The translations under genes and the position numbers were made by a program. Shown here one piece after another: positions 10,828-21,219 of a stretch of DNA of 64,000 nucleotides; positions within the stretch are counted from its first letter, which is position 1; each line of letters opens with the position of its first letter. The notes under the pieces are model-generated. The model had not been told where the DNA came from, did not search any database, and saw only the letters and a program-made list of their open reading frames with translations. The stretch lies in assembly GCA_948470255.1 (NCBI GenBank), contig CAOKOS010000001.1, positions 1-64,000 on the forward strand, in the 5' to 3' direction. This DNA is from an uncultured Lachnotalea sp. Its GTDB lineage: Bacteria > Bacillota > Clostridia > Lachnospirales > Lachnospiraceae.

Positions 10828-11583
10828 ATGGAAAAGGAAGTATCAACAGGCAAAATTCCGTGGATTTTTATGGGAATCTCTGCATTATGTATATTGGCAT
10901 ATGCCATCCACAGCACTTTAACAGGTATTTTTAGTATTGGAATATTCATCTGTACGTTTATTCTATGTATCCCAGTACAACTATTCATGCATATTTATTT
11001 TTCCCATGTAATAAAAAATAATTCTTTCAATGGGATTGCAGGATTTGATGACAGGATAGAGTATAATGTTTGTGAAGTGAAGAAGCTGCTGGCACAGATT
11101 GATCTGCATATTGGAATCGTGTCTGCCGTATATATTTTTCTGCTTTGCGTGATAAATGGGCTGAATTTGAAAATGCAATGGTTCAATGGGGTTCTGATTG
11201 TTGTATACATACTGAATTTGATAACAGGTATAGAAGTGAGCAACTACAAAATGATAGATAAAATCTATCGTAGGGAAGATGATAAGAAACGTGCAAAACG
11301 CAGTATTCCAGTAAATATGATATATACCTTGACCTTATGCGCGGGAATAGGAATAATAGGTATGGTATTTGAAGTAAAAGGAATTGAGAACAATACCTGG
11401 CCTGCAATCCAAATAGGCGGAGTGTTGCTGTTAGGTATAATAAGTCTAACAATAGGATTTCTAACAGAGAATAGTAAAATAAAAAAATGGAACCCTGCAG
11501 ATACAAACTATAAAACGAATAAAGTAAGTGTAATTGGTTTACTGATATGCGTAATAATGTACGGATTTATGTGTATTGTATAA
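10828..11583 (+). CDS. Polytopic membrane protein, possibly DUF3169-like
   Basis: Multiple hydrophobic segments; RBS AAGAGGG before ATG 10828; family assignment tentative. Confidence 0.5.
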   Translation: MEKEVSTGKIPWIFMGISALCILAYAIHSTLTGIFSIGIFICTFILCIPVQLFMHIYFSHVIKNNSFNGIAGFDDRIEYNVCEVKKLLAQIDLHIGIVSAVYIFLLCVINGLNLKMQWFNGVLIVVYILNLITGIEVSNYKMIDKIYRREDDKKRAKRSIPVNMIYTLTLCAGIGIIGMVFEVKGIENNTWPAIQIGGVLLLGIISLTIGFLTENSKIKKWNPADTNYKTNKVSVIGLLICVIMYGFMCIV

Positions 11584-11659
11584 GATATGCGGAGTTTTTT
11601 TGTCCACTGGTGGCAAAAGATATGAAAAAACTTGGTTCCCGTTTTTGAAGAAAAAACAG

Positions 11660-11688
11660 TTGCCAATCCTGCCTATTTGTGGTAGACT
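11660..11688 (+). promoter_or_regulatory. Putative secG promoter
   Basis: TTGCCA, 17-nt spacer, TAGACT. Confidence 0.5.
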
Positions 11689-11716
11689 ATCTATGTTTGA
11701 CCTAGGAGGTGTAAAG

Positions 11717-11953
11717 ATGGCTGCTTTAAAAGTGGTTTTGACTGTAGTTTTTTTAATTATATGTTTGGCATTGGTTGTGATTGTACTGCTTCAGGAAGGA
11801 AAATCCGCAGGTTTGACCGGCTCCATCAGCGGCGCGGCAGAAACCTTCTGGGGGAAGAACAAAGGGCGTTCCATGGAAGGTAAGCTGGGGAAGATTACCA
11901 AGTATGGTGTGATTTTGTTTATGATATTGGCTCTTGTCCTGAATATGTTTTAA
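11717..11953 (+). CDS. secG: Preprotein translocase subunit SecG
   Basis: 78 aa two-TM; VVIVLLQEGKSAGLTGSISGAAETFWGKNKGRSMEG; AGGAGG RBS. Confidence 0.93.
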   Translation: MAALKVVLTVVFLIICLALVVIVLLQEGKSAGLTGSISGAAETFWGKNKGRSMEGKLGKITKYGVILFMILALVLNMF

Positions 11954-12027
11954 CTGTTAAAGAGTATTCAGGAAGATACGCCGGAGAGTGTCTGGCGGAT
12001 AGGGGCTTTATAGCGGAGAAGACAGGA

Positions 12028-12082
12028 TTCATTACTTGCCAGGGCACAAAGGACAGGCTTTGGCAGTGAATGAATCCTTTTT
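12028..12082 (+). terminator. Terminator downstream of secG
   Basis: GGATTCATTACTTGCCA...TGGCAGTGAATGAATCCTTTTT hairpin plus U-tract. Confidence 0.7.
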
Positions 12083-12302
12083 ATCATGTGGGAAACTTTG
12101 TTTTCCATAGGGATAAAAGCCTTTATGGGAGATTGTTCCGTGCACAGCCGGCGGTAATCGGAATATCAGAATATTTTGATTCCAATGAGGGAAATCTCCA
12201 AAATAGGAAAGGGCCGTGTACCATAGCGGAATGGGGAATTATCCAGATAAGAAAAGGTGAGAAGAATTAAAAAGCTCAGGGAAAATAAGAATCGAGGGAT
12301 TT

Positions 12303-14639
12303 ATGGAGAAAAGGAAAGAGAGTGGAAGGAAAGGAAACAAAGGAAGAGGAAACAGAAAAGAACAGGCCGCAGGAAAGCAAATCAGAGAAAGACAAGGGAC
12401 AGAAGGAGAAACCAGAAGGAAAGGCAGAAAAGAGGTTCAGGATAGGGAAGTTTCCCGGGAGGCGGGGGATGTCGCCCTGGAGGAAGGCAAGAAGCGGCTT
12501 TTGGCTTTGATGGAGCATAAGGACTATAAACCCATGAAAGTGAAAGAACTGGCGATTCTTTTGGGGGTTTCCAGGGAGGAACGGCCTGCTTTGCAGACAG
12601 TTTTGGACACACTTCTTTCAGAAGGGAAACTGGGGCTTTCCAAACGGGGGAAATATGCCCCTTTGGAGAATTTTCTTGTAAAGGGAACCTTTGCCGGAAA
12701 CAGGAAGGGCTTTGGTTTTGTGATACCGGAGCCTGTTCCGGGGAAAGAGGCAGGACCGGATATCTATATTGGGGAAAGGGACCGTATGAGCGCCATGGAC
12801 GGTGATATGGTTCAGGCGGCCATCCTTTACGGGAAGCGGTGGGGCAGGAACCAGAACCCGGAGGGGAAAATTGTCCGGATTCTGGAACGTGCCAACAAAG
12901 AGGTGGTGGCCACTTATGAGCGGTGCCGTCATTTTGGTTTTGCTGTTCCCCTAAACAGTAAACTTGGCAGTGATATTTTTATCCCGGAGGAAGCCTCCAT
13001 GGAGGCACAGACGGGAGAACGGGTGATGGTGGAAATTACTGATTATGGAAACGGAAGGAAAAACCCGGAAGGAAGAGTGGTGGAAATCCTTGGACGGGCG
13101 GATGCGCCTGGGGTGGATGTGTTGTCGGTGGCGAAAGCATATGGCTTTGAGAGTGAATTCCCGCCGGAGGTTAAAGAGGAGGTAAGAAAGATTCCCACAG
13201 AGGTTTCCCGGGAGGAATGGGAAGGTAGGAGAGATTTAAGGGGACTTTTCACTGTCACCATAGATGGGGAGGACGCCAAAGACCTGGACGACGCCATCAC
13301 CCTTTCCGTGGAAGATGGGATTTACCGGCTGGGAGTCCATATTGCAGACGTCTCCCATTACGTGAAAGAGGGAACGGCCCTTGACAGGGAGGCGCTTTCC
13401 AGGGGAACCAGCGTCTATCTGACGGACCGCGTCATTCCTATGCTTCCGACAGAACTCAGTAATGGTATATGTTCCCTCAATGCAGGAGTTCCAAGGCTGG
13501 CCTTCAGTTGTCTCATGGAGCTGGATGGAAAAGGGCGGCTGCTTGGCCATGAATTCGTAAAGTCGGTCATCTGTGTGGATCAGAGGATGACTTATACGGC
13601 GGTAAATGGAATCCTTTCCGGGGATGAGAGGCTTTTGGCAGAATATGAAGGCTTTCTCCCTGTGTTTCAAAAAATGAAAGAGCTGTCTGTGATCCTGCGG
13701 GAACGGAGGCAGGCGCGAGGCTCCATTGACTTTGATTTCCCGGAAAGTAAAATCGTCCTGGACGAGAAGGGACGGGCGGTGGATGTGAAACCTTATGAGA
13801 GGAACGCGGCCACCATGCTCATTGAAGACTTCATGCTTTTGGCCAATGAGACAGTGGCGGAGGATTTTTTCTGGCAGGGGAACCCTTTCGTATACAGGAC
13901 CCATGAGAAGCCGGACGGGGACAAAATCCGGGAGCTGGCCCTCCTCATCAGCAATTTTGGCTATCATTTGAAAATGGGGCAGGAGGAAATCCATCCCAAG
14001 GAACTTCAAAAGCTATTGGCCGGGATACAGGATTCGCCGGAGGAAGCGCTGATTAGCCGCCTGACTTTGCGTTCCATGAAACGGGCGGAATACCAGACGG
14101 AATGTGTGGGCCATTTTGGCTTGGCTGCCCGGTACTACTGCCATTTTACGTCGCCCATCAGACGGTATCCTGACCTGCAGATTCACCGGATTATGACGGA
14201 GTCCCTGGCTGGAGGTATGTCTGAGGGACGAAAAGAGCATTATGAAGGGCTGCTCCCTGGGGTGTGCCGCCAGTGTTCTTTGAAGGAACGGAAGGCAGAT
14301 GAAGCGGAGCGGGAAGTGGAGAAGATGAAAAAATGCCAGTATATGGCAGGCCATATCGGGGAAGTGTTTGAAGGCGTGGTGTCCGGCGTGACCGGCTGGG
14401 GCATGTATGTGGAACTTCCCAATACAGTGGAAGGAATGGTTTCTTTGTCTGCCCTGGATGGGGACTACTATGAACATGACCAGGAAAACCACCGTCTGGT
14501 GGGGACATCCACGGGAAAGGTCTATTGTCTGGGCCAGAGACTGAAAGTACGGGCGGCTTATGTGGATACGGTGGGCTGCACCATTGATTTTGTACCGGAG
14601 GACGAAGAGGAGGAAAAGGATGGGGAAGGACAGTTATAA
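12303..14639 (+). CDS. rnr: Ribonuclease R
   Basis: [19 protein letters not shown] motif, [18 protein letters not shown]-terminal S1 domain; followed by smpB. N-terminal ~60 aa is Lys/Arg/Glu-rich. Confidence 0.95.
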   Translation: MEKRKESGRKGNKGRGNRKEQAAGKQIRERQGTEGETRRKGRKEVQDREVSREAGDVALEEGKKRLLALMEHKDYKPMKVKELAILLGVSREERPALQTVLDTLLSEGKLGLSKRGKYAPLENFLVKGTFAGNRKGFGFVIPEPVPGKEAGPDIYIGERDRMSAMDGDMVQAAILYGKRWGRNQNPEGKIVRILERANKEVVATYERCRHFGFAVPLNSKLGSDIFIPEEASMEAQTGERVMVEITDYGNGRKNPEGRVVEILGRADAPGVDVLSVAKAYGFESEFPPEVKEEVRKIPTEVSREEWEGRRDLRGLFTVTIDGEDAKDLDDAITLSVEDGIYRLGVHIADVSHYVKEGTALDREALSRGTSVYLTDRVIPMLPTELSNGICSLNAGVPRLAFSCLMELDGKGRLLGHEFVKSVICVDQRMTYTAVNGILSGDERLLAEYEGFLPVFQKMKELSVILRERRQARGSIDFDFPESKIVLDEKGRAVDVKPYERNAATMLIEDFMLLANETVAEDFFWQGNPFVYRTHEKPDGDKIRELALLISNFGYHLKMGQEEIHPKELQKLLAGIQDSPEEALISRLTLRSMKRAEYQTECVGHFGLAARYYCHFTSPIRRYPDLQIHRIMTESLAGGMSEGRKEHYEGLLPGVCRQCSLKERKADEAEREVEKMKKCQYMAGHIGEVFEGVVSGVTGWGMYVELPNTVEGMVSLSALDGDYYEHDQENHRLVGTSTGKVYCLGQRLKVRAAYVDTVGCTIDFVPEDEEEEKDGEGQL

Positions 14640-15087
14640 GCTGGTAGCCAACAATAAAAAGGCGTACCATGATTATTTTATTGATGACACTTATGAAGCG
14701 GGAATTTCCCTTTCAGGAACAGAGGTAAAGTCCGTCCGTATGGGGAAGTGCAGTATTAAAGAATCTTTTATTAAAATTGACCGGGGTGAGGTCTTTGTGT
14801 ATGGAATGCATATCAGCCCCTATGAAAAGGGCAATATTTTCAACAAAGACCCGCTGCGGGTGAGGAAACTTCTGATGCACGGTTATGAAATTAACCGCCT
14901 TTACGGAAAAATCCAGCAGAAGGGTTTTACGCTGGTGCCTCTTAAGGTGTATTTTAAAGGGAGCCTGGTAAAAGTGGAAGTGGGACTTGCCCGAGGCAAG
15001 AAACTTTATGACAAACGGCAGGATATCGCTAAAAAGGATCAGAGGAGAGAGGCAGAAAAAGAATTTAAGGTGAGGAATCTGGGCTGA
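14620..15087 (+). CDS. smpB: SsrA-binding protein SmpB
   Basis: [44 protein letters not shown]; overlaps rnr 3' end. Confidence 0.96.
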   Translation: MGKDSYKLVANNKKAYHDYFIDDTYEAGISLSGTEVKSVRMGKCSIKESFIKIDRGEVFVYGMHISPYEKGNIFNKDPLRVRKLLMHGYEINRLYGKIQQKGFTLVPLKVYFKGSLVKVEVGLARGKKLYDKRQDIAKKDQRREAEKEFKVRNLG

Positions 15088-15117
15088 AAAACAGAGAAAA
15101 GTTCGGAGGCAAAAATT

Positions 15118-15789
15118 ATGGCCAGAAATAAAAATCCAGAGGAAACAGTCCAGCTGATCTTGGATGTGGCGTATCGTCTGTTTATAGAAAAAGGATATGA
15201 ATATACTTCTATCCAGGAGATCATTGATGATTTGGGGGGACTCAGCAAGGGGGCTATTTATCATCATTTCAAGTCCAAAGAAGACATTCTGGAGGCAGTT
15301 ACCGAAAGGATGACTTCAGAATCCAATCAAATGCTTGCCCATATCCGCGACCGTTTGGATTTGAGCGGGAAAGAAAAGCTGAAGGCCATTTTTAAAGCAT
15401 CCATCAGCCGGCCCATCCAGGATGAAATTTTTACGGTGGCCCCCAATTTCAAGAATAACCCCAAGCTGCTTTTCAGCCTTCTGCATGATACGGTGGATGA
15501 GGTGGCGCCGTCTTACATCCGGCCGATTATTGAACAGGGGATATTAGACGGCTCCATCCAGACCGATTACCCGGGGGAACTGGCAGAGCTGGTCATACTC
15601 GCGGCAAATGTCTGGATGAATCCGATGATATTTGACAATTCGGAGGAAGAGTGCCGTCGTAAGTTTATGGTGTTCCGTCAAATGATGGAAGGGTTTGGGC
15701 TGGATATTGTGGATCAGGAAATACTTGACAGGCTGCAGGAGCTTACCTCCATTTATCAGAGGACAAAAGGAAAGAAAAAGATTACATAG
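15118..15789 (+). CDS. TetR/AcrR family transcriptional regulator
   Basis: N-terminal HTH: LILDVAYRLFIEKGYEYTSIQEIIDDLGGLSKGAIYHHFKSKEDIL. Confidence 0.92.
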   Translation: MARNKNPEETVQLILDVAYRLFIEKGYEYTSIQEIIDDLGGLSKGAIYHHFKSKEDILEAVTERMTSESNQMLAHIRDRLDLSGKEKLKAIFKASISRPIQDEIFTVAPNFKNNPKLLFSLLHDTVDEVAPSYIRPIIEQGILDGSIQTDYPGELAELVILAANVWMNPMIFDNSEEECRRKFMVFRQMMEGFGLDIVDQEILDRLQELTSIYQRTKGKKKIT

Positions 15790-17365
15790 AATCCCTCCGG
15801 GCAAATTCCGGCAGATGTTCTTTTAAAAAGTCGTGGGCCACCTGGCTGGCGGGAATATCTTCTTCGTCCACCAGGTAGTTAAGTTCAGCCATCAGTTCTG
15901 TGGAAAGCTGCCCGGCAAGGCGGTTGGTGATTTCTGCAATCTCCGGGTATTCTTCCAGGATTTCAGGACGGAACACGGGAACCGCATAGTAGGGAGGAAA
16001 TGCCCCCAGGTCGTCTTCCAGGACGGTCAGGTCGAATTTTTTCAAAAGCCCGTCGGTGGAATAGGCATCGATCAATTCCCCTTCCCCGTTTAAAAGGGCG
16101 GTATAGCGGGGGGAACCGTCCACGCCGATTTCATCTGCAAAGGTAAGGCCGTAGAGGTCTTTGACACGGACCAGGCAGTCGGAACGGTTTAAAAAAGTGA
16201 GGGTGGAGACTACGCGGAGCCTGCCGTTTTGCTTCTTTAAATCACTGATGGAAGAAAGGCCGTAACGGTCGGCAATCTCTTTGGTGGTGGACAAGGTAAA
16301 AGTATTGTTGACATTTAAAGAGGAGAGGAGCTCCAGGCTGTATTTTTCTTTCATGCCTTCTTTTGATATTTGATAAACGGCTTCTGTGTCGGAGATGGCC
16401 TCATTTCCCAGGATACTGACATAGATGGTCCCTGTGTATTCCACGTATCCGTCAATGTCGCCGCTTTGGATGGAAGTGAAACAAATGGAGGAACCGCCCA
16501 GATCCGGGATGGTTTCCACCGGGACGCCGAGGGTGGTTTCAATGGCTTCAGACAGCATATAAGCCAATGTCTCGTTTTCAGAAAAATCCATGGTGCCTAT
16601 GCGGATGGCGGTTTTCTCTTTGGGGTGGAAAGCGGAAATCCCGTAGAGGGCCAGCAAAAGGACTGCAGTACAGGCAGCGAGAATCCGTTCTTTCTTTTTC
16701 TGATAAATCTTTTTTTCTTTATTGGCTCCGGCCATGAGGCTGATGGGGGTGACGAGGGTTTCCACAGCGGAAAAGACCCGGTCCACCAAAAGGGCAAGGA
16801 TACAGGCGGGAATGGCCCCGGCCAGGATTTTCGCATTGTTGACGGTGCGGATGCCGGAAAAAACAAGAAATCCCAGCCCGCCGCCGCCCACAAAAGCGGC
16901 AAGGGTCATAAGGCCCACGGCGGACACGGCCGAAATCCGGACACCTGTCATGATAACGGGCATGGCCAGGGGGATACGGATTTTAAAGAGAATCTGCCAT
17001 TTGGTGAGTCCGATGCCCTCGGCGGCCTCCAGGGTCTGGGCATTGATATTCATGAGTCCGGCATAAGTGTTTTTGATAATGGGAAGCAGGGAATAAATCA
17101 CCACCAGGAAGACTGCCGGTTTCATGCCGATTCCAAGAACCGGGATCGTAAGGCCCAAAAGAGCCATGCTGGGGATGGCCTGCACCAGGTTTGCAAAGGC
17201 CAGAACAGGCTTGCTGGCAGGCTTTAAATAGGAAATCAGTATTCCCAAAGGGACTCCAATAAGGATGGCGGCAGCCAGGGCGAGTCCGGTTAGCCGGATA
17301 TGCTCCAGGAATAATGCCAGGATTTCGCTTCTGGCAGCCACGATATAATCTAAAAATTCTGTCAT
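15782..17365 (-). CDS. Glycine betaine/choline-type (OpuC/ProWX-like) ABC transporter, fused permease + substrate-binding domain
   Basis: N-terminal permease (GVPLGILISYLKPASKPVLAFANLVQAIPSMALLGLTIPVLGIG) fused to OpuAC-type domain (DLGGSSICFTSIQSGDIDGYVEYTGT...DAYSTDGLLKKFDLTVLEDDLGAFPPYYAVPV). Confidence 0.9.
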   Translation of the reverse strand: MTEFLDYIVAARSEILALFLEHIRLTGLALAAAILIGVPLGILISYLKPASKPVLAFANLVQAIPSMALLGLTIPVLGIGMKPAVFLVVIYSLLPIIKNTYAGLMNINAQTLEAAEGIGLTKWQILFKIRIPLAMPVIMTGVRISAVSAVGLMTLAAFVGGGGLGFLVFSGIRTVNNAKILAGAIPACILALLVDRVFSAVETLVTPISLMAGANKEKKIYQKKKERILAACTAVLLLALYGISAFHPKEKTAIRIGTMDFSENETLAYMLSEAIETTLGVPVETIPDLGGSSICFTSIQSGDIDGYVEYTGTIYVSILGNEAISDTEAVYQISKEGMKEKYSLELLSSLNVNNTFTLSTTKEIADRYGLSSISDLKKQNGRLRVVSTLTFLNRSDCLVRVKDLYGLTFADEIGVDGSPRYTALLNGEGELIDAYSTDGLLKKFDLTVLEDDLGAFPPYYAVPVFRPEILEEYPEIAEITNRLAGQLSTELMAELNYLVDEEDIPASQVAHDFLKEHLPEFARRDSM

Positions 17366-18501
17366 GCAGGCTCCTCCTCTTCATCGGAAATAAACTGGCG
17401 GCTTAAAGTATTTACAAGGGTGCTTCTGGTAATGAGGCCTTCGATCATGCCGTTTCCGTTTACCACAGGGAGGGTGGAAAGCTTTTTTTCATTAAAAAGA
17501 GTCAGAAGGTCTACAATGGAGCTTTCTGGGTTCACAGCAGTGAAACCGGTGTCCATCAATTCTCCGGCTGCGCGGCGGATATCCCGTATTCCGATCAGGG
17601 ATTCCGCATATAATACTCCCAGAAGCCGCTTTGCCTGGTCTGTGACCATCAAAGTGTCAACTTTTCTCTGGCTCATGATTTCGATGCATTTGAATACAGG
17701 CATCCAGGGACGGCAGCATACAGGTTCATGTATCATAATATCTTTTGTTTTAATGAGTTCGGGAGAAGTCCAGATTCTTCCGGGACCAACGAAATCCCTG
17801 ACAAAATCATTGGCGGGATGTTTCATAATGGTTTCCGGCGTGTCGAATTGAGTGATGGAACCGTTTTCCATCATACAGATACGGTCGGCCAGTTTGACAG
17901 CTTCATCCATATCGTGGGTGACAAATACGATGGTGCGTTTTAATGCGGCCTGCATTTCCAAAAGAGAATTTTGCAGCTGCGCCCTGGTAAGAGGGTCGAG
18001 GGCGGAAAATGGTTCGTCCATCAGGATGATTTCCGGATCCGTCATAAAAGCCCGGACAACTCCTGCCCGCTGCTGCTGCCCGCCTGACATTTCGGAAGGA
18101 TAGGCATCCAGGTATTCATCTGGCGGAAGGTTTACCATTTCCATCAATTCCCTGGCGTGGGACTCAATTTCATCTGTTTCTTTTCCGCCCGAATTCATCC
18201 GGGCAATGATTTCTATATTGTCCCTTATGGTCAGGTGGGGGAAAAGCCCAGTCTGCTGGATGACATAACCCATACGGCGCCTCAAGGGGATGGTATCCAG
18301 TTTAGAGATATCCTCCCCGTTGACACGGATATGGCCGGACGAAGGGAGAACCAGTTTATTTATCATTTTTAACGTGGTGGTTTTTCCGCAGCCGCTTTCT
18401 CCAAGGAGGACAATGAATTCACCGTCATCAATGGAAAAACTTAAATGGTCGATCACGGTTTTGCCCTGGAAGACTTTTGACACGTCCTGAAACTCAATCA
18501 T
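17362..18501 (-). CDS. Glycine betaine/choline-type ABC transporter ATP-binding protein with CBS domains
   Basis: LLGESGCGKTTTLKMINKL, SGGQQQRAGVVRAFMTDPEIILMDEPFSALDP; two C-terminal CBS-like segments; overlaps downstream permease. Confidence 0.92.
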   Translation of the reverse strand: MIEFQDVSKVFQGKTVIDHLSFSIDDGEFIVLLGESGCGKTTTLKMINKLVLPSSGHIRVNGEDISKLDTIPLRRRMGYVIQQTGLFPHLTIRDNIEIIARMNSGGKETDEIESHARELMEMVNLPPDEYLDAYPSEMSGGQQQRAGVVRAFMTDPEIILMDEPFSALDPLTRAQLQNSLLEMQAALKRTIVFVTHDMDEAVKLADRICMMENGSITQFDTPETIMKHPANDFVRDFVGPGRIWTSPELIKTKDIMIHEPVCCRPWMPVFKCIEIMSQRKVDTLMVTDQAKRLLGVLYAESLIGIRDIRRAAGELMDTGFTAVNPESSIVDLLTLFNEKKLSTLPVVNGNGMIEGLITRSTLVNTLSRQFISDEEEEPA

Positions 18502-18715
18502 ATGCTGCCGCCTCCTTTTTCACAGTTAATTTCTGGTTTTTAACGGATAGAAACAAGGTTCCATGTCCGATAAATAAAACAAAATTACTATCATTGTAGC
18601 ACAAAAAATAATGAAGAATCTGAATTTAATGAAAAGTTAAGACGCAGTTTATTTTTTTAATATTGTATTAATATTTGTATATGGTTATCACAAGTTTTGA
18701 AAAGGGCAGGTCCGC

Positions 18716-18743
18716 TTGAAAAAACTGTGGAATCTGCTATAAT
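18716..18743 (+). promoter_or_regulatory. Putative ispF promoter
   Basis: TTGAAA, 16-nt spacer, TATAAT. Confidence 0.6.
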
Positions 18744-18753
18744 ATGCCATAGG

Positions 18754-18797
18754 TATCGTCGGCTGGCAAGAGGGTGTGTCCTGGCCTACCGACGATA
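18754..18797 (+). other. Hairpin at start of ispF leader
   Basis: TATCGTCGG (18754-18762) paired with CCGACGATA (18789-18797). Confidence 0.65.
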
Positions 18798-18818
18798 AGG
18801 AAAGGAATATAAAGGTTT

Positions 18819-19361
18819 ATGAGAATTGGAATGGGATATGACGTCCACCGCCTGACAGAAGGGCGGGATTTGATACTGGGAGGAGTGAAAATCCCTTATG
18901 AGAAAGGCCTCCTGGGCCATTCAGATGCAGATGTGCTGCTGCACGCGGTGATGGATGCCCTTCTTGGGGCGGCGGGACTGGGAGACATCGGCCTGCATTT
19001 CCCTGACACAGATGAAGCCTACAGAGGGATATCCAGTATGAAGCTTCTGGAAAAGGTGGGAGAGCTTCTGGAGGAACATGTGTATTTTGTGGGGAATATC
19101 GACGTGACGGTGATTGCCCAGAAACCGAAGCTGTCTCCCTACCGGCAGGAGATGAGGGAGAATATAGCAAGGGCGCTTCATATTTCAGACACACAGGTGA
19201 ATGTAAAGGCCACGACGGAAGAAGGCCTTGGGTTTACGGGGGCAGGAGAGGGGATTGCCGCCCAGGCGGTGGCGCTTCTTAAGACTGTGGAGAATTTCGA
19301 TTATGGACACGGAGGGCCTGGCTGTGGAAAAGGCTGTGGTTCCTGTCCGAAAAATTCATGA
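18819..19361 (+). CDS. ispF: 2-C-methyl-D-erythritol 2,4-cyclodiphosphate synthase with Cys/Gly-rich C-terminal tail
   Basis: [68 protein letters not shown]. Confidence 0.96.
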   Translation: MRIGMGYDVHRLTEGRDLILGGVKIPYEKGLLGHSDADVLLHAVMDALLGAAGLGDIGLHFPDTDEAYRGISSMKLLEKVGELLEEHVYFVGNIDVTVIAQKPKLSPYRQEMRENIARALHISDTQVNVKATTEEGLGFTGAGEGIAAQAVALLKTVENFDYGHGGPGCGKGCGSCPKNS

Positions 19362-19381
19362 AAAAGCCAGGAGGGAGAAAA

Positions 19382-20785
19382 ATGAAAGTTTTCAATACGC
19401 TTTCTAAAAAGAAAGAAGAATTTATTCCTTTGGAGCAGGGAAAGGTGCGGATGTATGTCTGCGGCCCCACTGTTTATAATTTTATCCATATCGGGAATGC
19501 CCGCCCCATGATCGTATTTGATACGGTGAGGCGGTATTTTGAGTACAAAGGCTACGATGTCAATTACGTTTCCAATTTTACTGACGTGGATGATAAAATC
19601 ATCAAAAAGGCCATAGAGGAGGGTGTGGATTCCTCTGTGATTTCCGAACGTTACATTGCTGAGTGTAAAAAGGACATGGAAGGCATGAATGTAAAGGCGG
19701 CCACGACTCATCCGCTGGCTACCCAGGAGATCCACGGTATGATTGCCATGATTGAGAAATTGATTGAGGAAGGCTATGCTTACCGGGCCGATGACGGGAC
19801 TGTATATTACAGGACAAGAAAGTTTAAGGATTATGGGAAACTGTCCCACAAGAACCTTGAAGATCTGCAGGCGGGCCACAGGGAGATCAAAGTGGTGGGA
19901 GAGAAAGAGGATGAGCTGGATTTTGTGCTCTGGAAGCCCAAAAAGGACGGGGAGCCTTACTGGGAGTCCCCCTGGTGTGACGGAAGGCCTGGCTGGCATA
20001 TTGAGTGCTCCGTCATGGCCAAGCATTATCTCGGGGATGAGATTGATATCCATGCCGGCGGTGAAGACTTAATTTTCCCTCACCACGAAAATGAGATCGC
20101 CCAGAGTGAGGCGGCCAATGGCTGCGAATTTGCAAAATACTGGATGCACAATGCATTTTTGAATATTGACAACAGGAAAATGTCCAAATCTTTGGGGAAC
20201 TTTTTTACAGTACGGGAGATCAGCGAAAAATATGATCTGCAGGTACTGCGGTTCTTTATGCTGAGCGCCCATTACAGAAGCCCTTTAAATTTCAGCGCGG
20301 AATTGATGGAAGCTTCTAAAAACGGTCTGGTGCGGATACTGACAGCGGTAAACCGTTTGGGCGAGCTTCTTCCTGTGGCTGCCGGCGGAGAAATGACAGC
20401 AGAAGAAAAGGCTGTCCAGGCCCAGGTGAAAGAGCTGGTGGAAAAATATGAGGCTGCCATGGAAGATGATTTCAACACGGCGGATGCCATTGCAGCCATA
20501 TTTGAACTGGTGAAACTGGCAAATACTTCCCTGGATGAGAAGAGCACGAAGGAGTTTGTGGAATATGTAAAGGATACTTTGGAGACTCTCTGCGATATTC
20601 TGGGCATCATTACGGAAAAGAAAGAGGAACTTCTGGATGCCGATATTGAGGCGCTGATCGAGGAACGGCAGCAGGCAAGAAAAGATAAAAATTTTGCCAG
20701 GGCTGATGAAATACGAGATATTCTGGCGGCAAAGGGGATTCTCCTCAAAGACACAAGAGAAGGAGTGAAATGGACGAGAGCGTAA
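19382..20785 (+). CDS. cysS: Cysteine--tRNA ligase
   Basis: MYVCGPTVYNFIHIGNARPMIVFD, HAGGEDLIFPHHENEIAQSE, KMSKSLGNF. Confidence 0.98.
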   Translation: MKVFNTLSKKKEEFIPLEQGKVRMYVCGPTVYNFIHIGNARPMIVFDTVRRYFEYKGYDVNYVSNFTDVDDKIIKKAIEEGVDSSVISERYIAECKKDMEGMNVKAATTHPLATQEIHGMIAMIEKLIEEGYAYRADDGTVYYRTRKFKDYGKLSHKNLEDLQAGHREIKVVGEKEDELDFVLWKPKKDGEPYWESPWCDGRPGWHIECSVMAKHYLGDEIDIHAGGEDLIFPHHENEIAQSEAANGCEFAKYWMHNAFLNIDNRKMSKSLGNFFTVREISEKYDLQVLRFFMLSAHYRSPLNFSAELMEASKNGLVRILTAVNRLGELLPVAAGGEMTAEEKAVQAQVKELVEKYEAAMEDDFNTADAIAAIFELVKLANTSLDEKSTKEFVEYVKDTLETLCDILGIITEKKEELLDADIEALIEERQQARKDKNFARADEIRDILAAKGILLKDTREGVKWTRA

Positions 20786-21219
20786 AGGGATGTATACCGA
20801 AGCTTCTGTCTGAAGAGGAAGAGCTTCTTTCAGGACCGGATATCCGCACATATTCTCCTCTGGCCCTGGCTTTTATCGGAGATGCCGTATTCAGCCTGTA
20901 TATCCGTACCATAGTGGTGGGAAGGGGAAATACGGCTCCCGGAAAGCTGCATGAAGCCTGCAGCGAGCTGGTGAAAGCGAAAACACAGTCCCGGATGATA
21001 CGCGGAATCTTTGGGGAGCTTTCCGAGGAGGAAGCCGGCGTCTATCGGCGCGGGAGAAATGCCCAGGCGCCCAGCCGGGCAAAAAATGCCTCCATGTCGG
21101 AGTACCGCCATGCCACAGGGCTGGAAGCGCTGTTCGGCCATCTGTATCTGACCGGGCAGGGGGAACGGATGACGGAACTGGTGGAGCTTTGCTTAAAATA
21201 TTATAAGGAAGAACGATGA
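20770..21219 (+). CDS. mrnC: Mini-ribonuclease III
   Basis: LALAFIGDAVFSLYIRTIVV...RGRNAQAPSRAKNASMSEYRHATGLEALFGHLYLTGQ; between cysS and rlmB. Confidence 0.93.
   Translation: MDESVKGCIPKLLSEEEELLSGPDIRTYSPLALAFIGDAVFSLYIRTIVVGRGNTAPGKLHEACSELVKAKTQSRMIRGIFGELSEEEAGVYRRGRNAQAPSRAKNASMSEYRHATGLEALFGHLYLTGQGERMTELVELCLKYYKEER

Noticed and set aside
13236-14009. 257-aa minus-strand ORF
   Set aside because: Antisense to rnr; no support.
15088-15120. Looked for ssrA (tmRNA) after smpB
   Set aside because: No tmRNA-like sequence; a TetR gene follows immediately.
16370-17227. 285-aa plus-strand ORF
   Set aside because: Antisense to ABC permease-binding fusion; Gly/Asp/His-rich low-complexity translation typical of a reverse-strand artefact.
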